From contig MPNW01000299.1 of NCBI GenBank assembly GCA_011800805.1, forward strand, positions 36,875-100,874: a stretch of 64,000 nt of DNA, read 5' to 3'. A program made the position numbers and the translations under genes. The notes under the pieces are model-generated. The model had not been told where the DNA came from. It saw nothing but the letters and a program-made list of their open reading frames with translations, and made no database searches. The DNA is from Hirudo medicinalis (lineage: Eukaryota; Annelida; Clitellata; Hirudinida; Hirudinidae). Below, in pieces: positions 47,001 to 59,204 of the stretch (position 1 is the first letter of the stretch; each line of letters opens with the position of its first letter).

Positions 47001-48354
47001 TGCCTGGTGTAAAGGTTGTCATAGCAAACCCAGAAACTAAAGGGCAATGTGCTGATTCACATCTTGGAGAAGTGAGTTTGTTGAAATGCTCATTTGGATG
47101 TTCCTGAATTTCCTTCGGTTGCCGTTGTTCATGTTGCCATTCAAAGGACCATGTTAATTGTTAATTTCTATAGTTAATAACTAATAATTGCTAATAGTTA
47201 TAGTTAGTAATTGTTAATTGTAATTATAGTTCATTTTTAGAGCAGCATATGCATGACATCAGAGGCATGTAGCACCATATGTATAGCACCATTTACATAA
47301 CACTCCTTCCCAAGGGCTCTTGTGGCAGTGCAAGCCCAGTTATGAACATGAAGCATTACAAATGTTACCAAAAACAAACTTCCAAACTAACTTGTTTAAT
47401 AATGCTTAATAATGCTAATTTTGCCTATTCTTAGATCTGGGTGAATAGTCCCCACACTGCTGGGGGTTATTTCATGATTCATGACGAGCAGTCACACCAG
47501 GATCATTTTGATGCCCATCTTGCCACAGGGGACATTCACACTACCTATGCACGGACCGGATACCTTGGTTTCGTCAGGAGAACCGAGATGACCCAATCCG
47601 ATGGAGGTCATTAACTATCAACTCATCAGTCGACCGATATTTCATTTTATTGATTTTTGAACATTCTATGCAGAACGCCACGATGCCATATTTGTTGTTG
47701 GAGCATTGGAGGAGACGATAATGCTGAGAGGCATGAGGTACCATCCCATGGATATCGAGAACAGTGTCATCAGATGCCACAGAAAGATTTGTGAATGGTT
47801 CATACTTTTGTTCTCAATTTTTGCTTACTTGATTGATTTTGATTGCATGAAGGAAGGAAGGAAAAGAATGCCATTAAGTTGAAAACTTTAAGGATTGCTA
47901 CCATTTGTAGAAGCTCCTCAGAAGCTAATGCCAATGATTTAGCCTTCCAACTTATATTTGCATCAACAAGGAATTGCTGTAATTGGACTGTATTGTATTG
48001 AATTGAATTGTAATTGGACTGTAAAATTTAACATCTTCTTTAGCTTTTTATGCTCACAATTGGCATTCATGAGAGTTATTTAAGATGGATGCATGTTTCA
48101 GTGCTGTATTCACATGGACTAACCTGCTGGTTGTGGTTGTGGAGCTCGATGGAAGTGAGAAAGAAGCACTGGATTTAATCCCGCTAGTGACCAATGCCGT
48201 GATCGAGGAACATTACCTGATCGTCGGAGTGGTAGTCGTGGTCGACCCTGGTGTGGTGCCCATCAACTCGAGAGGTGAAAAGCAAAGAATGCACCTGAGA
48301 GATGGATTCCTGGCCGACCAGCTCGATCCCATCTATGTGGCCTACAACATGTGA
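33687..48354 (+). CDS. DIP2: DIP2 (disco-interacting protein 2)
   Basis: Large cytosolic protein with two adenylate-forming (acyl-CoA-synthetase-like) domains, linked in other animals to lipid metabolism and neuronal morphology. Forty exons join in phase to 1568 residues (human DIP2A about 1570): 33687-33765, 33907-33981, 34131-34217, 34287-34415, 34547-34774, 35368-35418, 35476-35613, 36336-36391, 36467-36527, 36595-36668, 38170-38293, 38913-39004, 39254-39364, 39594-39717, 39795-39898, 40004-40106, 40192-40256, 40541-40634, 40700-40819, 41097-41202, 41411-41553, 41714-41850, 42091-42171, 42240-42452, 42578-42628, 42842-42889, 43207-43339, 44253-44368, 44449-44529, 44668-44833, 45017-45156, 45524-45685, 45941-46071, 46223-46314, 46399-46646, 46784-46903, 46997-47071, 47435-47606, 47674-47797, 48102-48354. 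The N-terminus (LAELDLELSEGDITQQGYEK) is the DMAP1-binding region; KIQQLLNTLK precedes the first AMP-binding-like domain (about 335-940), and the second covers about 985-1568. The last 25 residues, ending FLADQLDPIYVAYNM, are those of vertebrate DIP2. Exon 21 could instead end at 41550 with a GC donor. Confidence 0.97.
34797..34945. repeat. (TTA)n / (TTC)n microsatellite
   Basis: About 150 bp of mixed TTA and TTC triplets immediately downstream of DIP2 exon 5. Confidence 0.9.
36669..38169. other. Large DIP2 intron without features
   Basis: About 1.5 kb. I see nothing beyond short AT-rich tracts (37850-37890). Confidence 0.6.
42620..42850 (+). repeat. DIP2: Tandem copies of an exon-intron junction forming a DIP2 intron
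   Basis: Four copies of ATTCACCAGGTAGGGGTG-like sequence start at 42620, 42688, 42756 and 42833 (periods 68, 68 and 77). The first copy is the end of exon 25 plus the donor (CAG|GTAGGGGTG). The last is the acceptor plus the start of exon 26 (CAG|GTAGGGGTG). The intron 42629-42841 (213 nt) therefore consists of repeats of its own splice junction, with AAT/AAC-rich filler. Confidence 0.9.
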
Positions 48355-50567
48355 AGGAATAATGTTCCAATCGAGAGTACTTGTTTTTCAACTGAAGAGG
48401 CAAACTTATGCCACCAAGGATGGATTCACTTGTGCATGGTTGATTGATAAAATTTCAATTTGAAAACAATGCATTCTTTTTATAAGGAAATAGATTTGCT
48501 TTCAATGAGATCTTCTAGCAACCCAGACTCTACTATGGCAGAATGAGGAATTTTGGGCTCACTTGGATTTATTCTGCTTGGAAATTTGTTGTTTTTTTTT
48601 TTCAAATGATTTTCATTTTTATCAAATAAATCCAGATTGATTTTTTAATGAGCACAAAATCGATTTATTAAGCAATTATTTTGGAAAAATTGTTAAAGAT
48701 TATTTTATGAATGGGATGCTAATCACATGTATGAACTTGTGAATCTTACAATATAAGTCCTTTGAAGAATTCCTAACTGAAATACTCATCCCTCAGAAAA
48801 AGCACAGACCTGCTTGTATCAAAACACGTTTTTATTCTCTAATGGCTAACTTCCATTATTCCTGTGAAGGTAACTTTTGTTTCACAAATCTGCTGAGTTG
48901 GAGGTGACTTGATTCATTGGGACACAATGATCTATGAGATTGAGCTATTTTGCCACGGAGCTCTCCTTTCCACAACTGGCTACACCAATCCTTTGCAGTA
49001 ATATGTATTTTAATATGCAACTCCACTTCATGCTTGTACTGTAGTCCAACTGTACAATTTGTTACTTAATTGTTTTTGTTGTTGCTATTTATTTCACCAT
49101 CATCAGACCTGCTTTGTTTCTTTGCTGCGGAAGGGGGCCTCATCTCGACCAATCCTGTCTAATCATAACTAATGACCAAATTCCACTGCTTTGTTGAACC
49201 TTACTCTGGAATGGTTGAAATTTGTCATTTTCAGACAGCAGGCTCCCAGAGCCACAGTTTGTGGATGCTTAGATGCTCTTATCTTCATTTTCCCACCCTC
49301 CAATGTTTAGCACAAAAATTCATCCCAAAAAGTTATTCAACTTCAGATTTTGATTGACTGCTTTGTAAATCGAATATCCAAACTTTATAACAAAGCTAGT
49401 TATTATTTATGATTTATTTTTTGTCGACTTGGTGATGTCCTGGTAATTTTCTGCCATCAATTCACCTTCCCACAGGAAAGGTCTAACTGGTTTTATAGCA
49501 GAGCGAGGTGTATTTGTCGTCGATTTGCCTGACAAGTTTGGTTCAACCGTGTTTATTGGTGATAACTGATTCTGCAGTGTGCAAGTATTTGGATTGTTCA
49601 ATGGGTTCAATACAAGCCCGTTGGTATTATCTATACTTAAGTTTGCCGATGGTCGTTGTGTATTGAGCGCACATGTATTTAATTTGTACAACCGTAGTGG
49701 GTTTTCAACGATAGTTCAGGCATCGCACGTTGTGTATAAAAATCAAACCTTCGTGACGAATCAACTAACCCTGTTGCGTGGTTTGCGTTTGAACGTGAGT
49801 TTGTGGCTCTTAACGCACGATTGTAACTTCACCTTCCTCCGTACGAATTAGTTCAATAACTAAAAGCTTTCCTATGTTACCATAATGTTAAAACTCGTCT
49901 TCTCAACAAATATTTAAAATCTCTTTTTGCTTCCTCATAATATTATTTAGGAGCCCGATCAATGTGGAGGTCGTCGTCTGATGCGCGGGGGGTTGAAAAC
50001 CATATGTTTGTTGAATGAACCCAAGTGTTTCTTCAGAATGATTACGGTTTCTGGACTTAACGGCTGATAGTAGCATACTCGTCTGCCTATGGATATGCGA
50101 TAATACAAAAGTAAATCTAGCGAGACAAGCTGATGAGCACATAAGACAGCATATTCTTTTTAGGCATTATTCTAAAAAAAAAAACTAAAATTGTTTGTTG
50201 TCACATATTGAATGGTCGCGTCATTACTTGCTTTATGGCTCATTAATGTAATTAAAACTTCTGATAAATAAAAATGCATATTCTCAAGGAAAAGGTAATA
50301 GAGAAAATACAGACCTAAATGTGTGCCCTTTTGACAACTGAATAATCATAATCAATATTAATAACAAACGTCGTTAACAAAAAAAATTTCACTGACACTA
50401 GAAAGGAAAGGTTAATGTTAATTTTGTTGTTTTTTTTTTAATTTTGTGATGTAGAACTAATGTAAACACATTGCTTAGTAACATAATTTGTTTACATCTC
50501 ATCCTGCCTCTAGAACTTTAGCTCTTTGTCAAGACTTTTTGAACAATTTTCATCTGTTCACTATAGC
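48355..50567. other. Intergenic region DIP2 to ROPN1L with unassigned open frames
   Basis: The minus strand has two open stretches, 50142-49903 (MLLSAVKSRNRNHSEETLG, after a T-rich acceptor-like tract) and 49691-49407 (KPVRPFLWEGELMAENYQD, ending at a stop). They have protein-like composition, but I could not join them in phase. The plus strand is also open at 49579-49851. There may be a small unrecognised minus-strand gene here; the evidence is weak. Confidence 0.25.
48625..48630 (+). promoter_or_regulatory. DIP2: Candidate poly(A) signal for DIP2
   Basis: AATAAA about 270 nt after the DIP2 stop codon. Confidence 0.55.
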
Positions 50568-52281
50568 ATGCCTATTATTGATGAACCTTATTATTGCTCG
50601 GAACAAATTAAAATACCCCCAGAGCTACCAGATATTTTGAAGCAGTTCACTAAAGCAGCCATAAGGACACAGCCTAGAGATGTTTTGGCGTGGTCTGCAG
50701 CGTGAGTTTTATACACCAAAGTCTAATATTTCTTGTGGGGTCGTTGATAAACTGTTTTATTCTGTCTTTATGTTCTCGCTTTGCATTACAAACATCACTA
50801 TAAACATTTGAGCCTCTGCAAGTACTCCCTCGTGAAAATAAAATGTAAAAAGGCAGGCGATAGTCGCGCTTGATCCTTCATTATTTGCCACTTTATGATT
50901 TCTAGATATTTTAATGCTATGGCTAATGGGGAGATACCACCAGTGAAGGATAGACTGGAAATGCCAACTTCAACTCTGAAAACTGATACAGGACTCACTA
51001 AAGGACTTTTAAGGGTGCTAAATAGACAGGTATGGTGACAGCTGGACCCACATTTTTTTTTTAATTTGTACAATCATCCATGTGGAATCTATTTTTCCTG
51101 AATATTTATTATAGATGAAGGCCATTGCAAACTTTGCTCAGATATATACATTGATGACTTTTCAAACTTGTTGTAACTTCAATCATCTTTACTAATTTTT
51201 TTTTTTTGCAAATAATGAAAATATTGGACAAAGCCAATAACAATTCATTCAAATTAGTTAATTTCAATTTGTTCAATATTTTTATAAATTATATAAAGAT
51301 GCTGTCAATTGACTTTAATCATCACATGTTTATACAGCTGGGTCCAAAGAAAGTTGTACCAGTATCCATGGTAGAAAGCAAATGGCTGGATCTCACCATG
51401 CCTAAAGAACTTTTTGACGATTTAATCCGAATCGGAAACTTCAGTGGAAACATTCAATGGAGTGAATTTCTTGCTCTGGCTGCCTCAAGTCTTGCCTCAG
51501 TTTGTATTTGTTAACATTTCTTAATTGCCATTGAATAAACATGCAGGGAGTTATATAGGATTTTGTAATTGTGGGGGGTATTAACCAACAGCCATGGATG
51601 CATCTGCCCAACTTGTCATGTAATGACCTCTTTTTTGCTTATCCACGACCAAATTTACATCTCATCCTGCTTAACTTGGTTGCTAATAAGTGCACGCCCT
51701 TCCCCTTCTGCTCCAGTAGCTGTATTGCAATTGGGGGAGGGGTGTGTTCTCAACATTTGAATGATACAAAGTTGTTGATATAATTTTGAAGGACATCACT
51801 GGGGCCATGAGAATAATTTGTGAGATAGTAACGCATGATGCAGAGGGAGGGGCCTCTAAGGTGCCCATACTTCTGTTCATGTACCTGTACAAGTACCTGG
51901 CATCCATAGATGGAGAGATATCCCTTGAAGACATAAATGCCGTCGAAGAATATTTATCGCAGTTGGGGTAAGCCACTTTCTCATTTTAATCTAGGGAGTT
52001 TATTGTTTATTGTTTCTTACTAAATCTTTTAAGGCTAATTTTGTTAATTTATATTGCATTTGCATCCTAATTGTGGAATATGATAACCTCTAAAGATATG
52101 ATTTATTGTTTTAGTAATTAATAATTTATTAAGCTTAAAAACTGACAACATCAAAAACTGCTTTTTAAAAGAATTTTTAATGTTGCAATGCGATTTCAGT
52201 AAAAAGCAAGATGGCTATGTAATGCCAAGAAATTTTGAAAGTGAACAATGTCCAAAGTTGGCAGGATCAAAGAAAAGATGA
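50568..52281 (+). CDS. ROPN1L: ROPN1L / ropporin-1-like protein
   Basis: Small cilium/flagellum protein of the radial spoke and fibrous sheath that docks to AKAPs through a PKA-RIIa-like dimerisation domain. Five exons (50568-50701, 50906-51029, 51338-51499, 51792-51967, 52200-52281) close in phase to 225 residues; human ROPN1L has 230. The RIIa-like domain lies at about 13-45 with [20 protein letters not shown], essentially the family signature. The rest follows the family ([41 protein letters not shown]). A candidate poly(A) signal is 75 nt past the stop. Tail-to-tail with ZMYND12, another axonemal gene. Confidence 0.96.
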
Positions 52282-52312
52282 TTTTGTAGGATTACTAATA
52301 AGCTGAAACACA

Positions 52313-52318
52313 TTTATT
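52313..52318 (-). promoter_or_regulatory. ZMYND12: Candidate poly(A) signal for ZMYND12
   Basis: TTTATT on the plus strand (AATAAA on the minus), 85 nt past the ZMYND12 stop. Confidence 0.6.
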
Positions 52319-52355
52319 ATGTAGTCGAAATTTCATTAGCAATTAACACGTTGCA

Positions 52356-52361
52356 AATAAA
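52356..52361 (+). promoter_or_regulatory. ROPN1L: Candidate poly(A) signal for ROPN1L
   Basis: AATAAA 75 nt after the ROPN1L stop. It is only 42 nt from the ZMYND12 stop on the opposite strand. Confidence 0.65.
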
Positions 52362-52402
52362 AAGTGAAAATGACTTATGAATCTCTAAAGCTCAGTTCTG
52401 GA

Positions 52403-55400
52403 TTAGTCAGAACTTCCAACACTAACTGGTCTTGCCTCATATTCACTCATGAACTGGTAAGCTGTGACCAAATATTCAGGATTCTCAGCATCAAAGTTGG
52501 AATTGTATGACAATAAAGCAATTCTTCCATATTTCTGAGCCTGTGAAATAAATATTGTTGTTAATTGTTAGTATGATGGGTTTTGTTACGATAATAAATT
52601 AATATTAATAATGATAAATACAATAATTAAAATCAAAAGCAATTACGAGACTGATCTTGTCTTTTATGAAATAGAGCATAGCCAGACAATGAGCTGCTTT
52701 CTTGGAGCCAGTCTTATTAAAGATATTATCCAGCATTTGCATTGCTTCCGCTTGTTGAGCTACATCTGTTTAAACGTTCTTGTGTTAGGAATTTATCTGT
52801 AAATAAGTTAGGTCATTTGTTAAGCGTATAGTTTGCGCACCGAGACAAATTGTTGAATCCTCGGGTTTGGATTTGGCATCCTCTTCGAGGTAGTGGTAAA
52901 TCTTCAGCTTGACCATTTTTGTCAGGTGTGCCATCCATATATCAGTAACCTTGAAATACATATAAAAGAAACCGGCCCATACTTAGATAATGTTTAATTC
53001 AGTAAACGATTCGTATTATCCGATTATATATCCGACACCGCCTTAATATGCTTCCTTGCTCGCGTAACTTTTTTGCAGACGTTTCAAATTACTAAATTCA
53101 AAAGCGAAACAATGCCTAACGTAATTATTAACCTATCACTTCAAACACTCGTAGAAGCAATTTAAGATCGTTAATATATTATCAATATTATCAATGATCA
53201 CATTGATTCAGCTAGTAAATCGATCCACCTTCGAAAGCAGAGACTTGAAGACTCCTATCTGACCCTCCCTTTCAAAAGTTAATCCCAACTGGTAATAACC
53301 ACCAGCAACATGGTGACTGGAAGGCCCGTACTTCTTAGAACAATGATATATCTGAAGTTATTACTAAAATTTTAAAAAGATAAATTAATAATAATAATTA
53401 TAACAATATCAATATTAATAATAATAATTATAATGAATCCAATGAATCAAACTAACATCTTTACTTGAAAATGCCTTAACTTTTTTGAGATCATTAACAG
53501 CGAATTTAATTTTAGCACAAGTTCTGTAAAGCTGAGACAGAATTTCATCAGGGCAGTTAGGGTATTTGATAGTCAACCATTGGGCCTGTGCAAAAAGCTG
53601 TCTTGCCTGGTCCAGGTGCCCAAGTCCTGAAAAGTATTTCGAATTTTATTCGTAGTCGTAATAAAGATACCCGCAATAAAGATAATATTCTTAATATACC
53701 TAATTTAGATTCGGTGATAAGCAAAAGTGAGGGCACGTTTTGAAGGCTGTCAGAACCATGGAGTTGATGATTGAAATGCAATGAACGAATGGCGGCTGGT
53801 AGAGCCATCAATGGACAGTTTCTAAACAGGTATTGATGTGCCATAACTTTCGTTAACTCGATGAGGTTTTTCTATACCAAAATAATATCTATTACTTTAA
53901 CTACACCCTTCCATTTCTTAATGAAATCATAATTTAATGCATTAAATAATGGAAATGCAAAAATTAGCAGTTGAGTAAGACTCATATTCAGTGGCGTAGC
54001 AAGGCGGGGCGGCATTTTGAAAGGGTACGTAAAAAATTTAAAAAACAGCAAGAGTTTTTCCAGCCTCACTTAAATCTTTCGAAATGTGTCCATTGAAGAG
54101 TTAGATTTCAATTTGGCATTTAGTATAGCGCATCGATTGACATGCAACACATGCGAGTCACACATTAAAGAGAATCACCTTACCAGGTCTTCATCAAGTC
54201 ATGCCTGTTCCTCAGATCATCCAGTGATTTCTTTTGATCAGAAGAATATATATGGAACTATTCCGAAACCATAGCATATTGTTCGTGCATTCTGTTTTCA
54301 TCAACTTGATGATATTACGTTCATCCGCGACTTTTATTGTTGTATTGAAAAATCTTTTTAAGAGTAAATTCTTGGATTCGCAAGCATATCGGTGAGTTTG
54401 ATTAGTATAAGCTTTATTTCTTTCAATAGTTATTTGTTTTACTTATCTGAATAGATGCCTAAATAATCATTCTGAACAAGTTGTAGGACAACCATTTGCC
54501 TAGCGCTTCCTTCCAAGGCTGATTGCATGAGCTGGTTTGACACACCAGGGGGTTGTGCCACTCTTCTTTAATGGTCGTTTTGTAGAAATGTTAACTTGAT
54601 TTGGTATGCAAGTTAACTTAAGAAAGGGTCTGCTCCCCTCCTGGAAAAAGTTGAAATGACGTCCCTGGCTATGAACTTTTGCTTTAGACAAAACTATCAA
54701 GCGGGCTGTGGAAAATAGACGGAGTAGTCGAGCAGACGCTGTAAATGTTGCGAAGAAATTATCTGAAGTCGTCACTGCCCTGGAGCAGCTCACGGAAGAA
54801 GAATAGCAATCACAAAATCTCCTTTATAGATGCATCTTTAATTCTCGACTCGGTACTGTCGTTTTCGTTTCTTTCGTTTCTGAGCCTTTAGAAATCTGTT
54901 CTCCCAGAAGTCAATGATGCCCAGAAGAATCTTCAAGCAAAAGAGCTGGATCTGCAACAAAGTTCTGTCAAGCTCACAGCGTTGAGAGATTGCCTTCTTC
55001 AGAATAGATTCCGATCCTAATATTGTGATCTTGCCGCGCATCGGGCTATTAGTGTTGCCAGCCGTGAGCGCTCTTTCTCCAAACTTAAACTATCTTCGAT
55101 CAGCGATGAGCCAGACAAGGCTTACAGACTTGGCATTCCTGTCTATAGAGAAGGAACTTACCGATGGACTGAATTTTGAAACTGTTATTTAAAAAAACTT
55201 GGCCGAAAGAAAAGCATGGAAAGTTCGTTTCTTAAATTTTTAACCGATTTGATTGTAGTTCTATGAAAATAAATACTTGAGAGCTTTCCAAAATGTTGAA
55301 GGTTACCGAGGGGGTGGCCAAATCTTATGACCGTAATTATATTATATTAATCGTCAACTTAAATGTAAAAGATGTAGACATCAATACAAGAAAAATATTA

Positions 55401-56304
55401 TGGACAAATTATTTACTTATTTTTCAGTTATTTTCACAGAGTTACCAGAGCACCTCTGCACTGTCCGGGAAGAAAGTGAAATTATTACATTATAACTGAT
55501 ACTTAACTCCTCCGCGGAACAATCCTTAGGCCAATGTCGGAGAATGTTTGACCCATCTTCTACCAGAAAAATTAATTTTATTAATAACTTCTCCTCAAAT
55601 TAAGTAACTGCTCAGTTCTACTCAAGCTCTGTTATCAAGCTGGTTGTTACGTTTCATTTAAGTGATCGTTCTCGTCCTCTTGTATATTCAGAAATAGATA
55701 TAAAATGAACTCGATTATTGAAGCTGGCATTCTCTGAATATAACGTCTCGATAATAATATTATTCTACTAATTTAATACAAAATACTAGACACCGCTGAA
55801 ATTATTTACCATATTAAATATCACGTACCAACAGGTTAGCTTTGAGAGTAGTCTTGAAATTTGGATCACTAGAAACGTTGAATCTGAAGGAGTGGGGACT
55901 CCTGAGCGAAGGAAGCAAATAGCATATTGTGCCATGCACGCTAGCCCAATCAACTTGCTGATGCTTTTCAGAACTGCAAGGACAAAGCGATCTTCAAACA
56001 AAGCTCTTATTTGGGACGTTTGTCAACCCTAGGATCAGAACCACAAAAAGTAGGTTTTACCACTCGAATTGAACTAGATTAACTAAATGGACCACCAACA
56101 CCCTCTACAAAAAAACTCAAAAAATCCCCCACGATCAAATGCGCTCAGAAAGTAGAACCAGTGTAGAGCGCGATAGAACGGTATTATTTACCAATAGTAA
56201 GTAACTTTGCAGTGGGGACACATTATCGTGGCATCGCGGTTGCAAACCTCACAGATAAAGTACACTCCCCTAGGATTCGCTAACTTGTAAATCCTCACCG
56301 CCAT
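52403..56304 (-). CDS. ZMYND12: ZMYND12 (MYND zinc finger, TPR-like axonemal protein)
   Basis: In vertebrates ZMYND12 is a sperm-flagellum protein that works with TTC29 in axonemal dynein assembly. Eight exons close in phase to 362 residues (human 365): 56304-56192, 55973-55829, 53871-53700, 53626-53457, 53351-53229, 52949-52841, 52765-52647, 52540-52403. The MYND finger is split by intron 1 inside a cysteine codon: C18-E-V-C21, C29-P-H-C32, Y-Y-C38, then H42-Q-Q-V-D-W, H51 and C55. Histidine in place of the sixth cysteine is also what I recall for human ZMYND12. Downstream residues follow the helical repeat region (VMAHQYLFRNCPLMALPAA, GGYYQLGLTFE, AEAMQMLDNI). Intron 2 (about 1.86 kb) contains a decayed hAT transposon, which separates the MYND exons from the rest. 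A candidate poly(A) signal (52313-52318, minus) overlaps the ROPN1L 3' region. Confidence 0.94.
53989..55330 (+). pseudogene. Truncated hAT-superfamily transposase relic
   Basis: The left end starts with the hAT-like terminus CAGTGGCGTAGC (53989-54000). Downstream, plus-strand frames broken by stops and frameshifts show the ALEQLTEEE-like segment (about 54778-54805) and the C-terminal dimerisation signature RERSFSKLKL (about 55063-55092), then LTDLAFLSIEKELTDGLNFE after a frameshift, and a closing LAERKAWKVRF-like tail. No matching right TIR is visible, so the 3' end is lost somewhere near 55330. It lies in intron 2 of ZMYND12 in opposite orientation. Confidence 0.8.
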
Positions 56305-57207
56305 TTTTGCCGGAAGGCAACAAAAAATAGTGAATACTCAATTCAAACTGTTTTCAATATTTGCCAATTATCAAAATTTGCTTAATTAATAAATGAACAT
56401 GTAATAATAACACTGTTAAAAGCATTTTTATCATTATATAAACCATGAAATTGTATTTTGATGAAGCAGTTGATCAACAAACTGCGAAGTTTATTAATGA
56501 TTTGGGGGTGTTCATAACAATACGCTCATAGTTTAATTCATTTTTTTTAAATACATGTAAGCACGCAGTCAATTTTTCGTAGTCAATTTTTGTAATCTTT
56601 GCGCATCTTGTTTTGTTTTGCTGAAAGGAACATGTTTTTGCTATTGCGCAATTAGATTTAGATTGAAAAAGCTTGTGACTAACAAATTTTTTAGTAGGCT
56701 TTTGATCACTTTAGCGTAAGATCTGTCTCCCTGACTTCGTTTCACCCGTAAACTTTATTTTTATTTCACACATCAAAACAATCCTCTTACTCTTACTCAT
56801 TAAAACATTATTTTTTATGCGCGGTAAGCTAACAGTTAGTGATATGTTATTTTATATATCTTGAGATTCAGTGATTATTAACTTTGAAAAAACTGATAAA
56901 ATTTAGCATTCAAGTTTCTGTATTGAAGATTTATTTCACTACTCATACGTATAGTGAGGGTGTCATTGTTTATTTATCATCATGGGAAATCAAGAAATAA
57001 TTTTTAAATGTTAGAGCTTGCGATATTTTTGGCCAATCTTAATGATTTTTCAGTTAATATCACTGAGGTGTATAATGAATTTTGAGAATTATATGTACTT
57101 ACAGTTCAGACTTTTGGTAAATTGTTTAATTACATCTATAAGTAACTGAGAAACTCACTTAAGTTGTTAATAAAGTTTTTCAGACTTTCTAATGACATAC
57201 TGCAAAG
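56305..57207. promoter_or_regulatory. Divergent 0.9-kb spacer between ZMYND12 and ACVR2
   Basis: Head-to-head start codons with no intervening coding signal; presumed shared or adjacent promoters. Sequence is strongly AT-rich. Confidence 0.45.
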
Positions 57208-59204
57208 ATGAAATGGTTAAGCTACTGTTTTTTTTCTATAATGGGTTAGTTTTGTTGTATAATTCATTTTTCATTACAAAAAGCTGGATTGAATGTCATT
57301 GATGATGTTTACAGTGGTTAAGTTGTTGGAATTAGAGGTCAGTGGGCGAGTATGTGAACATTTCAATCCTTCACAATGCTCAGACCCAACAAAATGTAAC
57401 CAGACACAAGTTTGCTCGGAGGATGATGCAGAAAAATGGCACTGCTATGCTCTCTGGACCAACGTGTCTGGCACTCCCTTAATACTCATGAAAGGATGCT
57501 GGCTTGACAAGGAATATTGTTATAATAAGCAGAGATGCACAGTAACTGAGGTCAATAGACACAACAATTTTTGTTGCTGTGATGAAGATATGTGCAACTC
57601 AGACTTAGACTTTGAGAACATACCAAAGGAATTTGTTGGAATCACTACCACTGGTAAGCAACTAGCCTTAATCTCCTAGAAAGATCAGCTGTGCTTTTTA
57701 TAACAAATGTTAATTTACATTCCATTTGATATACTCAGTGTCTAGCAAGATCCCTCAAGGTTCAAATCTTAACATGATAAAGAAAACCTTGCTGATAAGT
57801 TTGTGTCCATTGGTGATTCTGGCTCTGGTCGTGATTGTTGCCTTCTACATCTGGAGGAAGTTCATCTTCAGAGCTTCAGGTTACAAGACACCATCTTTCC
57901 AGGCCATTGCCATAGCAGACAAGGCGAACATTTCTGGAGTTTCGAAAGTAGAATTATTGGAGGTTGTGGCCAGCGGATGCTTCGGTCCAATTTGGAAGGG
58001 AAGATTCGATGGGAAGTTTGTTGCTGTTAAGATAATGAGCAAGAAAGGGGAGAAGATGTGGAAAGCAGAGAGAGAGTTTTACGGTCTGTTCGAAGAAGTG
58101 GAGCAACATGAAAACATTCTGAAGTTCATCGGAGCAGAAGTTCGACAACTTGCCGATTACGAGAACTTCGAGTATTGGTTGATAACCGAGTTCCACCAGA
58201 AAGGTTCCTTGAGAGATAACCTCAAAGAGAGGGTCTTCGATCTGCGGGACGTCGTCCGCATTGCTTTCAACATCAGCAAGGGACTTGCTTTTCTTCACAG
58301 TTCATCCAACAATCCCAGAAAGGTAGGTGAACGAAGCCACATCCGAGTCTGAGAATGAATCCCGATCAATTATTGAAATCCTGCAGCTCCCTGTTGCCCA
58401 CAGAGATTTGAAGAGTGAAAATGTTCTCTTGAAAGAAGACATGACTGCATGCCTTGCAGACTTTGGTCTGTCACTTGTTTTGAGGCAGAACTTAACCAAT
58501 GTGCATGGACAGGTTTGAATTTCAAATCAATTGAGTAACTCTGAAAATTATTTTGTATTGGTTTTCATGCATTGACTTGTGTTCGTACCTTTTCCTGCAG
58601 ATAGGTTCGGTGAGGTACATGGCTCCCGAGGTGCTGGATGGAGCCATGGATTCAAATGTTGAAAGTTTTCTGAAGATTGACGTCTATTCGTGTTCACTCA
58701 TTTTCTGGGAACTCATCTCGAGATGTTCTGCATTTGGTGAGTGAATGTGAACTAGTTAATGCCAATGTGGTAATTGAATGTATGAACAAGTTCTATTCAT
58801 TAATTTCTATGTTCTTATAAATCTGCATTTCTTCATTTGAATGTTAAAAAGGAATCACAGGAGATTATCTGAGGCCATTTGAGGTGGAGCTAAGCCCCCA
58901 TCCTTCCATTGAAGACATGCAAAATCTTGTGCTGCACAGGAAAGTTCGTCCTCAGCTAAAGAAAGACTGGTGGGACCACGAGGTGAGTCTTATGAAGCAT
59001 GAGATGTGATTTCATTGAAGCTGATATTTATTGCCCACATTGTTTCAGATTTTGAGAGAAGTTTGCAGAACAATCGAAGACTGCTGGGATCACGATGCCG
59101 GAGCCAGGCTGACTGCGGATGCCATCGAGCAGAGATTGTTTCAGTTGCACCAAGAAACTTATTTTCAGCATCCATCTCCCACTCGTTTCTCTCAAAATGT
59201 GTGA
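57208..59204 (+). CDS. ACVR2: Activin receptor type II (ACVR2)
   Basis: Type II TGF-beta-superfamily receptor serine/threonine kinase at the plasma membrane; it binds activin/BMP ligands and phosphorylates type I receptors. Seven exons (57208-57244, 57315-57653, 57739-58322, 58387-58512, 58601-58736, 58852-58982, 59049-59204) close in phase to 502 residues; human ACVR2A has 513. The short exon 1 supplies a hydrophobic start [12 protein letters not shown]. An alternative is initiation at the in-frame ATG at 57293 upstream of the same exon 2 frame. The ectodomain is a three-finger fold with the [10 protein letters not shown] knot. The membrane helix is about 142-164. Kinase: glycine loop [10 protein letters not shown], Lys223 in VAVK, catalytic Asp327 in [12 protein letters not shown] Asp345, APE at YMAPEVLDG, and EECWDHDA-like [14 protein letters not shown] near the C-terminus. 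Introns of 64-89 nt interrupt it. Confidence 0.96.
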
